DNA of 64,000 nt from Melaminivora sp034675505 (GTDB taxonomy: Bacteria; Pseudomonadota; Gammaproteobacteria; Burkholderiales; Burkholderiaceae_C): positions 51,685-115,684 of the forward strand of contig JAUCDD010000038.1 in assembly GCA_034675505.1 (NCBI GenBank), written 5' to 3'. Positions 9,071 through 18,846 of the stretch are shown piece after piece. How positions within the stretch are numbered: position 1 is the first letter of the stretch; the number at the start of each line of letters is the position of its first letter. Both the position numbers and the translations under genes were made by a program. The notes beneath the pieces are model-generated. The model saw nothing but the letters and a program-made list of their open reading frames with translations, was not told the origin of the DNA and made no database searches.

Positions 9071-12000
9071 TCAAACCAGCACCCGCTCGATGCCGCCGGC
9101 GTTGGCGCGCTTGACGTATTCGGGCATCCAGCCCTCGCCCAGGATCTGCCGCGCCATCTCGACCACGATGTAGTCGGCCTCCAGCAGGCCGTTGGACAAG
9201 TCGTCCTGGTAGCGCGAGATGCCCTGCAGGCAGCTGGGGCAGCTGGTCAGGATCTTGACGTTGCCCTGCGCCGGCACGGCGCCGCTGGCGCGCAGCTGCG
9301 CCTCGCCCTTCTTGATCTCCTGCTCCTTGCGAAAGCGCACCTGCGTGGCGACGTCCGGGCGCGTGACGCCCAGGGTGCCGGATTCGCCGCAGCAGCGCTC
9401 GCTCTTCAAGACCTTGTCGCCCACCAGCGAGCGCACGGTCTGCATGGAGTCGCCCTGCTTCATGGGGTTGTGGCAAGGCTCGTGGTACAGGTAGCCGCCC
9501 TGCCCTGCGGGCAGCGTGATGCCCTTTTCCAGCAGGAATTCGTGGATGTCGATCATCCGGCTGCCGGGGAAGATCTTGTCGAACTGGTAGCCCTGCAGCT
9601 GGTCGTAGCAGGTGCCGCAGGAGACGACGACCGTCTTGATGTCCAGGTAGTTCAGCGTGGTGGCCACGCGGTGGAACAGCACCCGGTTGTCGGTGATCAT
9701 CTTCTCGGCCTTGTCGAACTGGCCGCTGCCGCGCTGCGGGTAGCCGCAGCACAGGTAGCCGGGCGGCAGCACCGTCTGCACGCCGGCGTGCCACAGCATG
9801 GCCTGCGTGGCCAGGCCCACCTGGCTGAACAAGCGCTCCGAGCCGCAGCCGGGGAAATAGAACACCGCCTCGCTGTCCGCACGCGTCTCGGGGTTGCGGA
9901 TGATGGGGACGTAGTCCTTGTCCTGGATGTCCAGAAGCGCCCGCGCCGTCTTGGTCGGCAGGCCGCCGGGCAGCTTCTTGTTGATGAAGTGGATGACCTG
10001 CTCCTTGATGGGAGCGGGACCCACGGTGGCAGGCGGGTGCGCCGTCTGCTTGCGGCCCACGGCGCGCAGCGCATCCACGGCCAGGCGCTGCGCCTTGAAG
10101 CCCACGCCCACCATGCCGGCGCGCAGCGTATTGATGGTGCGCGGGTCGGTGGCGTTCAGCATGGCCATGGCCATCTTGTTGCCCACGCGCCAGCTCTTCT
10201 TGTCCATCTTGCGCAGCAGGTTGCGCATGTTCATGGTCACGTCGCCGAAGTCGATCTTGACCGGGCAGGGGTTGTAGCACTTGTGGCACACGGTGCAGTG
10301 GTCGGCCACGTCCTCGAACTCCTGCCAGTGGTGGCTGGAGATGCCGCGGCGCGTCTGCTCCTCGTACAAAAAGGCCTCGGCCAGCAGCGAGGTGGCCAGG
10401 ATCTTGTTGCGCGGCGAATACAGCAAATTGGCGCGCGGCACGTGCGTGGCGCACACCGGCTTGCACTTGCCGCAGCGCAGGCAGTCCTTGACGCTGGCGA
10501 CGATGGCGCCCAGGTCACTTTGCTGCATGATCAGCGACTCATGCCCCATCAGGCCGAAGCTGGGCGTGTAGGCGTTGGTCAGGTCGGCAAAGCGCAGCGA
10601 CTGGCGCGTGGCGGCCGCGTGGCCCGGGCCCTGCGCCGGTTTTTGGGCCGGATCGCCCTCCAGCCGGCGCATTTCAACGGCCGGCAGCTCCTGGTTGCGT
10701 AGCAGCTTGCCCCAGTTGAAGTGACCGTTCGGGTCCACGCGCTGCTTGTACGCGGCGAATGGCGCCAGTTCCTCGTCGGTCAGGAACTCCAGCTTGGTGA
10801 TGCCGATGCCGTGCTCGCCCGAAATCACCCCGCCCAGGCTGCGCGCCAGCACCATGATGCGCGCCACCGCCTCGTGCGCGGTCTGCAGCATCTCGTAGTC
10901 GTCGCTGTTGACGGGGATGTTGGTGTGCACGTTGCCGTCGCCGGCGTGCATGTGCAGCGCCACCCACACCCGGCCCTTGAGCACGCGCTGGTGGATGGCC
11001 TGCACCGCCTGCAGGATGGGCTGGTAGGGAGCGCCGGCGAAGATGGCATCCAGCGGGCCCTTGATCTGCGCCTTCCAGCTGGCGCGCAGGCTGTGATCCT
11101 GCAGCTGGGCGAACAGGCCGTCCACCCCGTCCAGCCATTGCTGCCACTGCTGGCGCACCTCGGACACCAGCGCCTGCGCCTGCGCCACGCGGTCGCCCAG
11201 CAGCACGGCGGCCGGGATGCCCTGGGCGTCGTCCTGCTTGCCCAGCGGCAATTTTTCCTGCGCGAAGAACTCCTGCAGCGCCTCGCACAGCTGCAGCTTG
11301 TTGCGCAGGCTCAGCTCGATGTTGATGCGCTCGATGCCATCGGTGTACTCCCACATGCGCGGCAGCGGGATCACCACGTCCTCGTTGATCTTGAAGGCGT
11401 TGGTGTGGCGCGAGATGGCCGCCGTGCGCTTGCGGTCGAGCCAGAATTTCTTGCGCGCCTCGGCGCTCACCGCCGTGAAGCCCTCGCCCGAGCGCGAGTT
11501 GGCGATGCGCACCACCTCGGCGGCGGCACGCGCCACGGCGTCGGGGTCGTCGCCCGCGATGTCGCCGATCAGCACCATCTTGGGCAGGCGGCCGGCGCCC
11601 TTCCTGGACTTGGTGGCGTAGCCCACGGCCTTCAGGTAGCGGTCGTCCAGGTGCTCCAGGCCGGCCAGCAGCACGCCCGAGCGCTGCGCCTCGGCGAACA
11701 TGAAGTCCTTGATCTCGACGATGCTGGGCACGGCATCGCGCGCGTTGCCGAAGAACTCCAGGCACACGGTGCGCGTGTGCGCGGGCATGCGGTGCACGAT
11801 CCAGCGCGCGCTGGTGATCAGCCCGTCCGTGCCCTCCTTTTGCACGCCCGGCAGGCCGGCCAGGAACTTGTCGGTCACGTCCTTGCCCAGGCCCTCCTTG
11901 CGGAAGGTCTTGCCGGGGATGTCCAGGCGCTCGGTGCGCAGCAGGTTCCTGCCGCCGGCATCGAAGTACTGCAGCTCGAAGCTGGCCGTCTCGACGTCGT

Positions 12001-13027
12001 GGATCTTGCCCAGGTTGTGCGCCAGCCGCGTGACCTCCAGCCACTGCCCATCGGGCGTGACCATGCGCCAGCTGGCCAGGTTGTCCAGCGCCGTGCCCCA
12101 CAGCACGGCCTTCTTGCCGCCGGCGTTCATGGCGATGTTGCCGCCCACGCACGAGGCCTCGGCGCTGGTCGGATCGACGGCGAACACGAAGCCCGCGGCC
12201 TCGGCTGCATCGGCCACGCGCTGGGTGACCACGCCGGCGCCGGTCCAGACCGTGGGCACCTCCTGCGCCACGCCCGGCAGGCGGCGCATCTCCACGCCCG
12301 TCATGGCTTCGAGCTTCTCGGTGTTGATGACCGCGCTGCGCCAAGTCAGCGGGATCGCCCCGCCGGTGTAGCCGGTGCCGCCGCCGCGCGGGATGATGGT
12401 CAGCTCCAGGGCGATGCACTCGCGCACCAGCGCGGCCATCTCATCCTCGGTGTCAGGCGTGAGCACGACGAAGGGAAACTCCACGCGCCAGTCGGTCGCA
12501 TCCGTCACGTGCGATACGCGCGACAGGCCGTCGAACTTGACGTTGTCCCGGGCCGTCAGGCGCGCCAGGCGCTTTTGCACCTCGCGGCGCAGCCGGCCGG
12601 CCTCGGCCAGCGTGGCGTCGAACTCGCTGATGGCGCGCTGCGCGGCCTCGACCAGCTGGCCCACGCGCCGGTCGCGCTCGGCGTCCTCGTGCGGCAGGCG
12701 GCGCTTCTCGATCTCGGCCATGCGGTGGCGCAGCGCGTCCACCAGCAGCTTCCTGCGCTCGGGGTTGTGCAGCAGGTCGTCCTGCAGGTAGGGGTTGCGC
12801 TGCACCGCCCAGATATCGCCCAGCACCTCGTACAGCATGCGCGCCGAGCGGCCGGTGCGGCGCTCGCGGCGCAGCTGGTGCAGCACCTCCCAGGCGCTCG
12901 CGCCCAGCAGCCGGATGACGATCTCGCGGTCGGAAAACGAGGTGTAGTTGTACGGAATCTCGCGCAGCCGCACGGGCTCGGCGCCGAGCGCAGTCTGCAG
13001 CGCCGCCAGCGCAATCGGAACGTTCAT
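9071..13027 (-). CDS. Large FAD-linked oxidase / 4Fe-4S oxidoreductase (DUF3683 type)
   Basis: Very long fused oxidoreductase of 1318 residues. In order: a DUF3683-like N-terminal domain (EIPYNYTSFSDREIV), a PCMH-type FAD-binding domain (IPRGGGTGYTGGAIP), an FAD-oxidase C-terminal domain (HMHAGDGNVHTNIPV, then GEHGIGITK), a two-cluster ferredoxin domain (CLRCGKCKPVC and CTVCHKCYNPCP), and two CCG cysteine-rich modules (CCGYPQRGSGQF and CCGESGTLGV). The architecture resembles D-lactate/glycolate-dehydrogenase-like enzymes that feed electrons into the quinone pool, but the substrate is not known. The start MNVPIALAAL was preferred over an upstream ATG at 13087 because the family begins there. 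Confidence 0.88.
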   Translation of the reverse strand: MNVPIALAALQTALGAEPVRLREIPYNYTSFSDREIVIRLLGASAWEVLHQLRRERRTGRSARMLYEVLGDIWAVQRNPYLQDDLLHNPERRKLLVDALRHRMAEIEKRRLPHEDAERDRRVGQLVEAAQRAISEFDATLAEAGRLRREVQKRLARLTARDNVKFDGLSRVSHVTDATDWRVEFPFVVLTPDTEDEMAALVRECIALELTIIPRGGGTGYTGGAIPLTWRSAVINTEKLEAMTGVEMRRLPGVAQEVPTVWTGAGVVTQRVADAAEAAGFVFAVDPTSAEASCVGGNIAMNAGGKKAVLWGTALDNLASWRMVTPDGQWLEVTRLAHNLGKIHDVETASFELQYFDAGGRNLLRTERLDIPGKTFRKEGLGKDVTDKFLAGLPGVQKEGTDGLITSARWIVHRMPAHTRTVCLEFFGNARDAVPSIVEIKDFMFAEAQRSGVLLAGLEHLDDRYLKAVGYATKSRKGAGRLPKMVLIGDIAGDDPDAVARAAAEVVRIANSRSGEGFTAVSAEARKKFWLDRKRTAAISRHTNAFKINEDVVIPLPRMWEYTDGIERINIELSLRNKLQLCEALQEFFAQEKLPLGKQDDAQGIPAAVLLGDRVAQAQALVSEVRQQWQQWLDGVDGLFAQLQDHSLRASWKAQIKGPLDAIFAGAPYQPILQAVQAIHQRVLKGRVWVALHMHAGDGNVHTNIPVNSDDYEMLQTAHEAVARIMVLARSLGGVISGEHGIGITKLEFLTDEELAPFAAYKQRVDPNGHFNWGKLLRNQELPAVEMRRLEGDPAQKPAQGPGHAAATRQSLRFADLTNAYTPSFGLMGHESLIMQQSDLGAIVASVKDCLRCGKCKPVCATHVPRANLLYSPRNKILATSLLAEAFLYEEQTRRGISSHHWQEFEDVADHCTVCHKCYNPCPVKIDFGDVTMNMRNLLRKMDKKSWRVGNKMAMAMLNATDPRTINTLRAGMVGVGFKAQRLAVDALRAVGRKQTAHPPATVGPAPIKEQVIHFINKKLPGGLPTKTARALLDIQDKDYVPIIRNPETRADSEAVFYFPGCGSERLFSQVGLATQAMLWHAGVQTVLPPGYLCCGYPQRGSGQFDKAEKMITDNRVLFHRVATTLNYLDIKTVVVSCGTCYDQLQGYQFDKIFPGSRMIDIHEFLLEKGITLPAGQGGYLYHEPCHNPMKQGDSMQTVRSLVGDKVLKSERCCGESGTLGVTRPDVATQVRFRKEQEIKKGEAQLRASGAVPAQGNVKILTSCPSCLQGISRYQDDLSNGLLEADYIVVEMARQILGEGWMPEYVKRANAGGIERVLV

Positions 13028-13135
13028 GGGGAGGTCAACCTGGAAGCTCGGGCGCTGCCTGCGCCCTCGGGAATCGGGGGCCGGCAATTTTAAGCGACAC
13101 CCCTTCCAGGCCCCGGGCCCGGCGCCTCCCGGCGT

Positions 13136-14452
13136 TCAGGCCGCCAGCGCGGCCAGCCCGCCCAGGTAGGGCCGCAGCGCCTCGGGCACGGTGATGCTGC
13201 CGTCCTGGTTCTGGTAGTTCTCCAGCACCGCCACCAGCGTGCGGCCCACGGCCAGGCCCGAGCCGTTCAGCGTGTGCACCAGCTCGTTCTTGCCCTGCGC
13301 GTTCTTGAAGCGCGCCTGCATGCGCCGCGCCTGGAAGGCTTCGCAGTTGCTCACCGAGCTGATCTCGCGGTAGGTGCCCTGCGCCGGCAGCCACACTTCC
13401 AGGTCGTAGGTCTTGGCGGCGCCGAAGCCCATGTCGCCGCTGGACAGCAACATGACGCGATACGGCAGGCCGAGCTTTTGCAGCACGCCTTCAGCGTGGC
13501 CGGTCATCTCCTCCAGCGCCTGGTAGCTCTGCTGCGGATGCACGATCTGCACCATTTCAACCTTGTCGAACTGGTGCTGGCGGATCATGCCGCGCGTGTC
13601 GCGGCCGTGGCTGCCGGCCTCGGAGCGAAAGCACGGCGTGTGCGCCGTGAGGCGCAGCGGCAGCTCGGATTCGGGCATCACCACGTCGCGCACCATGTTG
13701 GTCAGCGGTATTTCGCTGGTGGAGATCAGGTACAGCTGCGCGTGGTCGGGCACCGGCTCGCCGTCCTGCCCGCCCTTCTTGGCGGCGAACATGTCGCCCT
13801 CGAACTTGGGCAGCTGGCCCGTGCCCTTGAGCGAATCGGCGTTGACGATGTAGGGCACGTAGCACTCGGTGTAGCCATGCTGCTGCGTCTGCATGTCCAG
13901 CATGAACTGCGAAAGCGCCCGGTGCAGGCGGGCGATCGGCCCCTTCATGACGGTGAAGCGCGCGCCCGCCAGCTTGGCGCCCAGGTCGAAGTCCAGCCCC
14001 AGCGACGCGCCCAGGTCGACGTGGTCGCGCACGGGGAAATCAAAAGCGCGCGGCTCGCCCCAGCGGCGCACCTGCACGTTGGCCGACTCGTCCGCGCCCA
14101 CCGGCACGCTCTCGTGCGGCAGGTTGGGAACGGCGGCCAGCATGGCGTGCAGCTCGGCCTGGATCTGCTCCAGTCGCGCGGCCGAGTCGTCCAGCTCGGC
14201 CTTCAGCGCCGCGACCTGGGCCTTGGCGGCCTCGGCCGCGTCCTTGTCGCCCTTTCCCATCAGCGCGCCGACCTGGCGCGACAGCTGGTTGCGCTGCGAC
14301 TGCAGCTCCTCGGTGCGCGTCTGCAGCGCCTTGCGCTCGCCCTCCAGCGCCTGGAAGGCCTCCACGTTCAGGAAGGGCTGGGGATTTTTGCGTGTCTGCA
14401 GCCGGGCGACGACCGAGGCCAGGTCTTTGCGAAGAAGGAGGATATCGAGCAT
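13136..14452 (-). CDS. serS: Serine-tRNA ligase
   Basis: Class II aminoacyl-tRNA synthetase charging tRNA-Ser (and, as the first step, tRNA-Sec, relevant to the selenocysteine locus downstream). The 438-residue product starts MLDILLLRKDL, has the long antiparallel coiled-coil arm (about residues 28-105) and the catalytic motifs TPCFRSEAGSHGRDTRGMIRQ split across motif 2, and NGSGLAVGRTLVAVLENYQ (motif 3). Length is normal. A longer in-frame ATG at 14515 is rejected because the family N-terminus is MLDI. Confidence 0.97.
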   Translation of the reverse strand: MLDILLLRKDLASVVARLQTRKNPQPFLNVEAFQALEGERKALQTRTEELQSQRNQLSRQVGALMGKGDKDAAEAAKAQVAALKAELDDSAARLEQIQAELHAMLAAVPNLPHESVPVGADESANVQVRRWGEPRAFDFPVRDHVDLGASLGLDFDLGAKLAGARFTVMKGPIARLHRALSQFMLDMQTQQHGYTECYVPYIVNADSLKGTGQLPKFEGDMFAAKKGGQDGEPVPDHAQLYLISTSEIPLTNMVRDVVMPESELPLRLTAHTPCFRSEAGSHGRDTRGMIRQHQFDKVEMVQIVHPQQSYQALEEMTGHAEGVLQKLGLPYRVMLLSSGDMGFGAAKTYDLEVWLPAQGTYREISSVSNCEAFQARRMQARFKNAQGKNELVHTLNGSGLAVGRTLVAVLENYQNQDGSITVPEALRPYLGGLAALAA

Positions 14453-14543
14453 AGCCGGCGATTTTAGGGCGGGGTGCGCGCGCCCGGCCAGCCGCCGCAC
14501 GGGCGCCGATACCATGGCCGGCAGATAGCGAAGGAGTCAGGCG

Positions 14544-15209
14544 ATGTTTTTCGTGTTCGGCCCTTCAGGGCAGATGTTTCGCGGCGGGCCGGGGCAGCTG
14601 TCGCAGGTGGCGCCGGTGCGCGGCGTGCAGCGTCCGCTGGCGCTGCGCGCCGCGCACCGGGAGGGCGCCAGCGCCGGCGGGCCGCCGCCGGGGCCGCCGG
14701 CGCCGGCCGTGCCGGTGCGTGTGCTGGAGGCCGTGTCGGCCTACGTGCAGACCGAACAGGGCCCGGCCGCGCCGCGCCAGCCGCTCACGCGCGTCAGCGA
14801 TGTGATGACGCACGACGCCATCAGCGTGCCGCCCGGGCTGGCGGCGCACGAGGCCTGGCGGCTGCTGGCCGAGCAGGGTACGGCGCAGGCGCCGGTGGTG
14901 GACGCGCAGGGCGTGGTGGTGGGCCTGCTGCTGCGCGCCGACCTGGCGCCCACCGAGCTGCTGCCCGGGCGCGAGGGCGTGCGCGCGGCGATCGCGCGCG
15001 CGCGGCGCACGGTCGAGCAGGCCATGGTCACGCCGGTGCCCGCCGTGGCGCCGGACACCGACCTGCGCCACCTGGCCAGCGTGCTGCTGGAGACCGGCCT
15101 GGCCGGCCTGCCGGTGACGGATGAGCGCGGCGTGCTGCAGGGCTTTGTCTCGCGCACCGACATCCTGCGCGCAGTGGCCCACGACCCGCCCCTGGACCTG
15201 TGGAGTTGA
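14544..15209 (+). CDS. CBS domain pair protein
   Basis: Soluble protein of 221 residues. The first ~75 residues are low-complexity Gly/Pro/Ala; then two CBS domains follow, about 80-140 (VSDVMTHDAISVPPG) and 150-215 (VEQAMVTPVPAVAPDTD, then GLAGLPVTDERGVLQGFVSRTDILRA). CBS pairs usually bind adenine nucleotides and act as sensors; the partner here is unknown. It is the only plus-strand gene between serS and the CorC-type gene, convergent with the latter. Confidence 0.85.
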   Translation: MFFVFGPSGQMFRGGPGQLSQVAPVRGVQRPLALRAAHREGASAGGPPPGPPAPAVPVRVLEAVSAYVQTEQGPAAPRQPLTRVSDVMTHDAISVPPGLAAHEAWRLLAEQGTAQAPVVDAQGVVVGLLLRADLAPTELLPGREGVRAAIARARRTVEQAMVTPVPAVAPDTDLRHLASVLLETGLAGLPVTDERGVLQGFVSRTDILRAVAHDPPLDLWS

Positions 15210-15271
15210 GCTATATTTTTGATAGCTGAAAGCCGTTGATTGGCGCCGGCAGGAAGCCGTCTTGGCTCAAA
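15209..15271. repeat. Dispersed intergenic hairpin repeat, copy 2 (inverted)
   Basis: Same element as copy 1 but in the opposite orientation: AGCTATATTTTTGATAGCT at the left, then GCCGTTGAT and CGCCGGCA. It sits between two convergent genes and overlaps the last codons of the CorC-type gene. Confidence 0.65.
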
Positions 15272-16586
15272 TCTCGGCCGCCGGGTCGGTACTCAGCGCC
15301 GCAGGGGCCAGGCGCGTGGCCAGCACCTTGTCGATGGTCTTGCCGTCCATGTCCACGACCTCGAACTGCCAGTCCTCCCACTGCACCGTGTCGGTCAGGT
15401 TGGGCAGCTTGCCGGTCAGCAGCATGACCATGCCGCTGAGCGTGTGGTAGCGCCCGCGCTCCTCCTCGGGCACGGAGTCCAGCTGCAGCCGGTCCTTCAG
15501 CTCGGGCACCGGGATGTGGCCGTCCAGCAGCCAGCTGCCGTCCTCGCGCTGCACGGCCCAGGCGTCCTCGGGGTCGAGCGTGGTGAACTCGCCGGTGATG
15601 GCCTCGATCAGGTCCTGCAGGGTGACGATGCCCTGCACCTCGCCGTACTCGTCGATCACGAACGCCATCTGCACGCCGGACTGGCGGAAGTTGTCCAGCA
15701 GCTCCATGCCGTTGATGGTCTCGGGCACGTACAGCGCCGTCTGCAGCGGCACCTGGCCCAGCTCGCGCGCGGCCGGCTCGCGCAGCGCGCGCGACAGCCA
15801 CTGGCGCGCGTTGAGCACGCCCAGGATGTTCTCCATGCCGCCGCGCACCACCGGGAAGCGCGCATGCTCGGACTGCTCGATGCGCGTGAGGTTGTCCTCG
15901 AAGCTGGCGGCCACGTCCAGGAACACCACGTCGGCGCGCGGCACCATCAGCGAGCCGATCTGGCGGTCGTCCAGGCGGAACACGTTGCGCACCATGAGGT
16001 GCTCGTGCGACTCGATCACGCCGGCGCTGGTGCCCTCGGCCAGCACGGCGTGGATCTCGGCCTCGGTCACCGTGCTGGCCGTTTCCTTGACGCCCAGCAG
16101 CCGCAGCAGGCCCTGCGTGGACGCCGACAGCAGCCGCACGAAGGGCTTGGTGGCGATCGCCAGCCAGTTGATCGGGCGCGCCACCAGGCGCGCCAGCGTC
16201 TCGGGGTAGCTCTGGCCCAGGCGCTTGGGCACCAGCTCGCCGACGACGATGGAGAAATAGGTGATGACCACCACCACCAGCCCGGTGGCGAGGTAGCCGG
16301 CGGTGTGGGCGTCCAGCCCCAGCCCGATCAGCCAGTCGCCCAGCGGCTTGGCCAGCGCCGCCTCGCCGACGATGCCGTTGAGCACGCCGATGGAGGTGAT
16401 GCCGATCTGGATGGTGGACAGGAAGCGCGTCGGATCCTCGCCCAGCTTGGCGGCGGCGATCGCTCCGCTGTCGCCCTCATCGATCAGCCGTTGCAGCCGC
16501 GTGCGGCGCGCGGACACCAGCGCCAGCTCGGACATGGCAAACAGGCCATTGAGCACGATGAGGGCGAAAAGTAGGGCGACTTCCAT
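15267..16586 (-). CDS. CorC/HlyC-type membrane protein (DUF21, two CBS, CorC_HlyC)
   Basis: Inner-membrane protein of 439 residues. The N-terminal DUF21 domain has about four hydrophobic segments (starting VALLFALIVLNGLFAMSELA), then a CBS pair (about 205-320, with MVPRADVVFLD and AFVIDEYGEVQGIVTLQDLIEAI) and a C-terminal CorC_HlyC domain (about 340-425, with WQFEVVDMDGKTIDKV). The family includes Mg/Co efflux-related proteins; substrate not proven. A related gene lies at 54865-56232. The start MEVALLFAL is preferred over an ATG at 16901 that has no family support. Confidence 0.9.
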   Translation of the reverse strand: MEVALLFALIVLNGLFAMSELALVSARRTRLQRLIDEGDSGAIAAAKLGEDPTRFLSTIQIGITSIGVLNGIVGEAALAKPLGDWLIGLGLDAHTAGYLATGLVVVVITYFSIVVGELVPKRLGQSYPETLARLVARPINWLAIATKPFVRLLSASTQGLLRLLGVKETASTVTEAEIHAVLAEGTSAGVIESHEHLMVRNVFRLDDRQIGSLMVPRADVVFLDVAASFEDNLTRIEQSEHARFPVVRGGMENILGVLNARQWLSRALREPAARELGQVPLQTALYVPETINGMELLDNFRQSGVQMAFVIDEYGEVQGIVTLQDLIEAITGEFTTLDPEDAWAVQREDGSWLLDGHIPVPELKDRLQLDSVPEEERGRYHTLSGMVMLLTGKLPNLTDTVQWEDWQFEVVDMDGKTIDKVLATRLAPAALSTDPAAEI

Positions 16587-16734
16587 AGGCGGGGAGCACA
16601 GGCGCTCCCTGAGAGTGGTGGGCCAGCGATTGTAGAAAGGCTTGCATTGTGCAGCGCCCCGGCGCCCGGCCCTTGCGGGCCGGCGCCGTGCCGGCCTGCC
16701 AGCGCAGGCGCCAGGCCAGGCCCCGGCCGGCGGC

Positions 16735-17923
16735 TCACCGGCAGTTGCGCACCTTGAACTCCACCCGGCGGTCCAGCGAGTCGCGCGCGTCGTCCGTGCC
16801 GCTGCCGATGATGTTCTCGCGCCAGCCCATGCCGTCCACGTCCACGCGCTCGGCCAGCTTGCGGTCATAGGCGGTGAGCAGGTCGCGCACGGCGCGCGCA
16901 CGGGCCAGCGACAGGCGTTCGTTGACGCCTTCGGCCCCGGTGCGGCTGGTGTGGCCGACCACCGTCAGGCAGTAGTCGCCGGCCGTGGTCTCGCGGGCGA
17001 TCTGGCGCAGCCAGGACGGGTAGTGGCCGCTCACCGCACGGTCGCGCCAGAACTCGGTCGTGCCGGGGTTGAACAGCAGGCGCATGGCCAGGTTGTTGGT
17101 CGCCAGGCCGAGCGCGACGATCTGCGCAAACGCCGCCTCGGCTTCCGGCGCCTGGCCCAGCTTCATGTGGCTGTTGTACAGGCCATTGAACACGCGCAGC
17201 TGCTTGCCGTCGGGCCGCCCGACGGCGGCCTGGTAGCGCGCCAGGGCATCGGCATGGCGCCCGGCCTCGTAGGCCTGGGTGGCCTCGTTGATGAGCGCGG
17301 CGGTGTCCACCGACGCCAGGTAGGGCGCGTCGGCCGCACCGCCCTGGGCCGTGCGCGAGGTGGCGATGTAGCCGCGCGTCAGGCGGTCGGACACGAGCGA
17401 GGGGCTGTCCGAGAAAAAGGCCGTCGGCGTGCCATCGATCTCGCCGGCGGCAATGCGCACGGTCGAGCTGGCGATGACCAGGCCGGTGCGCCGCTCGGTG
17501 ACCGTCGCGCTGAGGGTGTGGTCGCCGGCGCCGTCGCCGGTGCGCGCCAGCGTGCCGGCGACCAGGTAGTCGGCCTGCTGCACGCCCTGGGCCGTGAAGG
17601 GTTCGATCTTCAGCCCCGAATCCTTGCCCGACAGGCGCTGCGCCAGCAGCTGCGCGGCGCGCACGGCGCTGGCCGTCTGCTGCCCGCTTTGCGCGTCGAT
17701 GAAGGGGTCCAGCACCACCTTGCGGCTGCGCATGCGCTCCAGGATGCTGGGGCTGATCTGGGCCGCCAGGTCGCCGCCCAGGCGCTGCACCGCCACGCTC
17801 ATGGTGGCAGGCCCGGGAGGGCGGCGGCGCGGGCGGATTGCTGACGCAGGCGGCCACGGCCAGCCCCAGCAGGCAGGCGCCCAGGAAATGGCGCGCACGG
17901 CGGGCGAGAGGAATCAGCGGCAT
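16735..17923 (-). CDS. OmpA-like outer-membrane lipoprotein (one-base frameshift)
   Basis: Predicted lipoprotein with a peptidoglycan-binding OmpA_C domain. The N-terminus (MPLIPLARRARHFLG, then LGLAVAAC as lipobox) is in one frame; from about 17815 the rest continues in the next frame (MSVAVQRLGGDLAAQ to the end). Removing one G from the GGG run at 17815-17817 fuses them into 395 residues. The C-terminal domain shows YCLTVVGHTSRTGAEGVNERLSLARAR split across the NX2LSxxRAxxV signature. The central part has LLFNPGTTEFWRD. Its start overlaps the stop of the upstream Pro/Ala-rich protein by ten bases. The frameshift is probably a sequence error. Confidence 0.82.
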
Positions 17924-18726
17924 GTGGTGCTCAGGAACTGTTGGTCGTGTGGCTGCAAGGGCTCGCCCAGGCTGAAGCGCGACAGCAGCTCGGTGCAGCG
18001 CGTGCGCTGCTGCGCCGCCAGGGCGGGGGCGGCGGCGGGCGCGCGCTCGCCAGGCGCCTGTGGCGGCGGCGCTGCCCGGGTGGCGCGGGGCGGGGCGGCG
18101 GCGGGCGCAGGGGCGCTTGCAGGCCCGGCAGCCGGCGCCAGCGCCGCTGCAGGCGCGTGCTGCTGCTCGGGCGCAGGCGCTGCCTGGGCTGCTGCGCCGC
18201 CAGCAGGCGCGCGCGCCGCCAGGCTGGCCGGCGCAGGCTCGGCAGGGCCCGGCTGGGCGGCGGCAGGCGCGGCCTGCACGGGTGCGGGTGCGGGTGCGGG
18301 TGCGGGTGTGGGTGCGGGAGCCCGGCCATCCGCCCTGGCCCCGCCGGCGCCGGGAGCCGTGAGGGCGGCGGCCGCTGATGCCCGCTGCTGCTGCGCGCGG
18401 TAGGCCTCGGCCAGGACGACGCCGACCAGGAAGAACGACGTGACCGCCAGCAGGACGGCAGGCACCTGCAGCGGCGCCTGCGCGGCGTCGCCGGGCGCGC
18501 CCCGCTGCCTGCGCTGGCGCCGCACCAGGTGCGGCGCCCACGCCAGGATCGTCGCCAGCAGCAGCGCCGCGCCCACGCCGCGCACCAGCCAGCCGCTGGC
18601 ATCGATCAGCGTCAGCAGGCCGATGCCGAACATCACCACGCCGCCCAGGGTGTAGTAGGGCGTCAGCCAGTCGCGCAGCACCGTGCCGGTGCGGCGGATC
18701 TCGTCGGCGATCGTCCTGGTGACCAT
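17914..18726 (-). CDS. Membrane protein with long Pro/Ala-rich region
   Basis: Unrecognised protein of 270 residues. Hydrophobic segments lie at about 23-42, 47-63 and 88-106; residues 120-235 are Pro/Ala low complexity, including a hexanucleotide-encoded PA repeat. The short C-terminus (RCTELLSRFSLGEPLQPHD) is more ordered and ends TTCR. It overlaps the OmpA-like lipoprotein start, so the two are probably co-translated and may act together in the envelope. No function can be assigned. Confidence 0.7.
   Translation of the reverse strand: MVTRTIADEIRRTGTVLRDWLTPYYTLGGVVMFGIGLLTLIDASGWLVRGVGAALLLATILAWAPHLVRRQRRQRGAPGDAAQAPLQVPAVLLAVTSFFLVGVVLAEAYRAQQQRASAAAALTAPGAGGARADGRAPAPTPAPAPAPAPVQAAPAAAQPGPAEPAPASLAARAPAGGAAAQAAPAPEQQHAPAAALAPAAGPASAPAPAAAPPRATRAAPPPQAPGERAPAAAPALAAQQRTRCTELLSRFSLGEPLQPHDQQFLSTTCR
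18277..18322. repeat. Hexanucleotide tandem repeat GGTGCG inside a Pro/Ala-rich gene
   Basis: Six to seven tandem copies of the unit GGTGCG (one copy reads GGTGTG) on the plus strand, read on the minus strand as alternating proline and alanine codons. Because the unit is six bases, length changes keep the reading frame, so it would vary the linker length rather than switch the gene off. Confidence 0.75.
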
Positions 18727-18846
18727 GGGCGCGGCGGGTTCTGGAAGGCGGGAGCAAGGCGGCGGGATGCGCGGCGGATCGCCCTGCGCGCAGCCATGGT
18801 GCGGAAATGTAAACGAATGATTCCCGCGCCGGCCGAGCCGGCCGGC

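Noticed and set aside
18..13093. Very long plus-strand open frames at 18-2411, 2425-4371, 3932-7264 and 10721-13093
   Set aside because: They are antisense to well-supported genes (aspS, symporter, ubiB, the FAD oxidoreductase), are full of His/Gln/Arg/Ala low complexity and have no recognisable motif; a product of high GC content.
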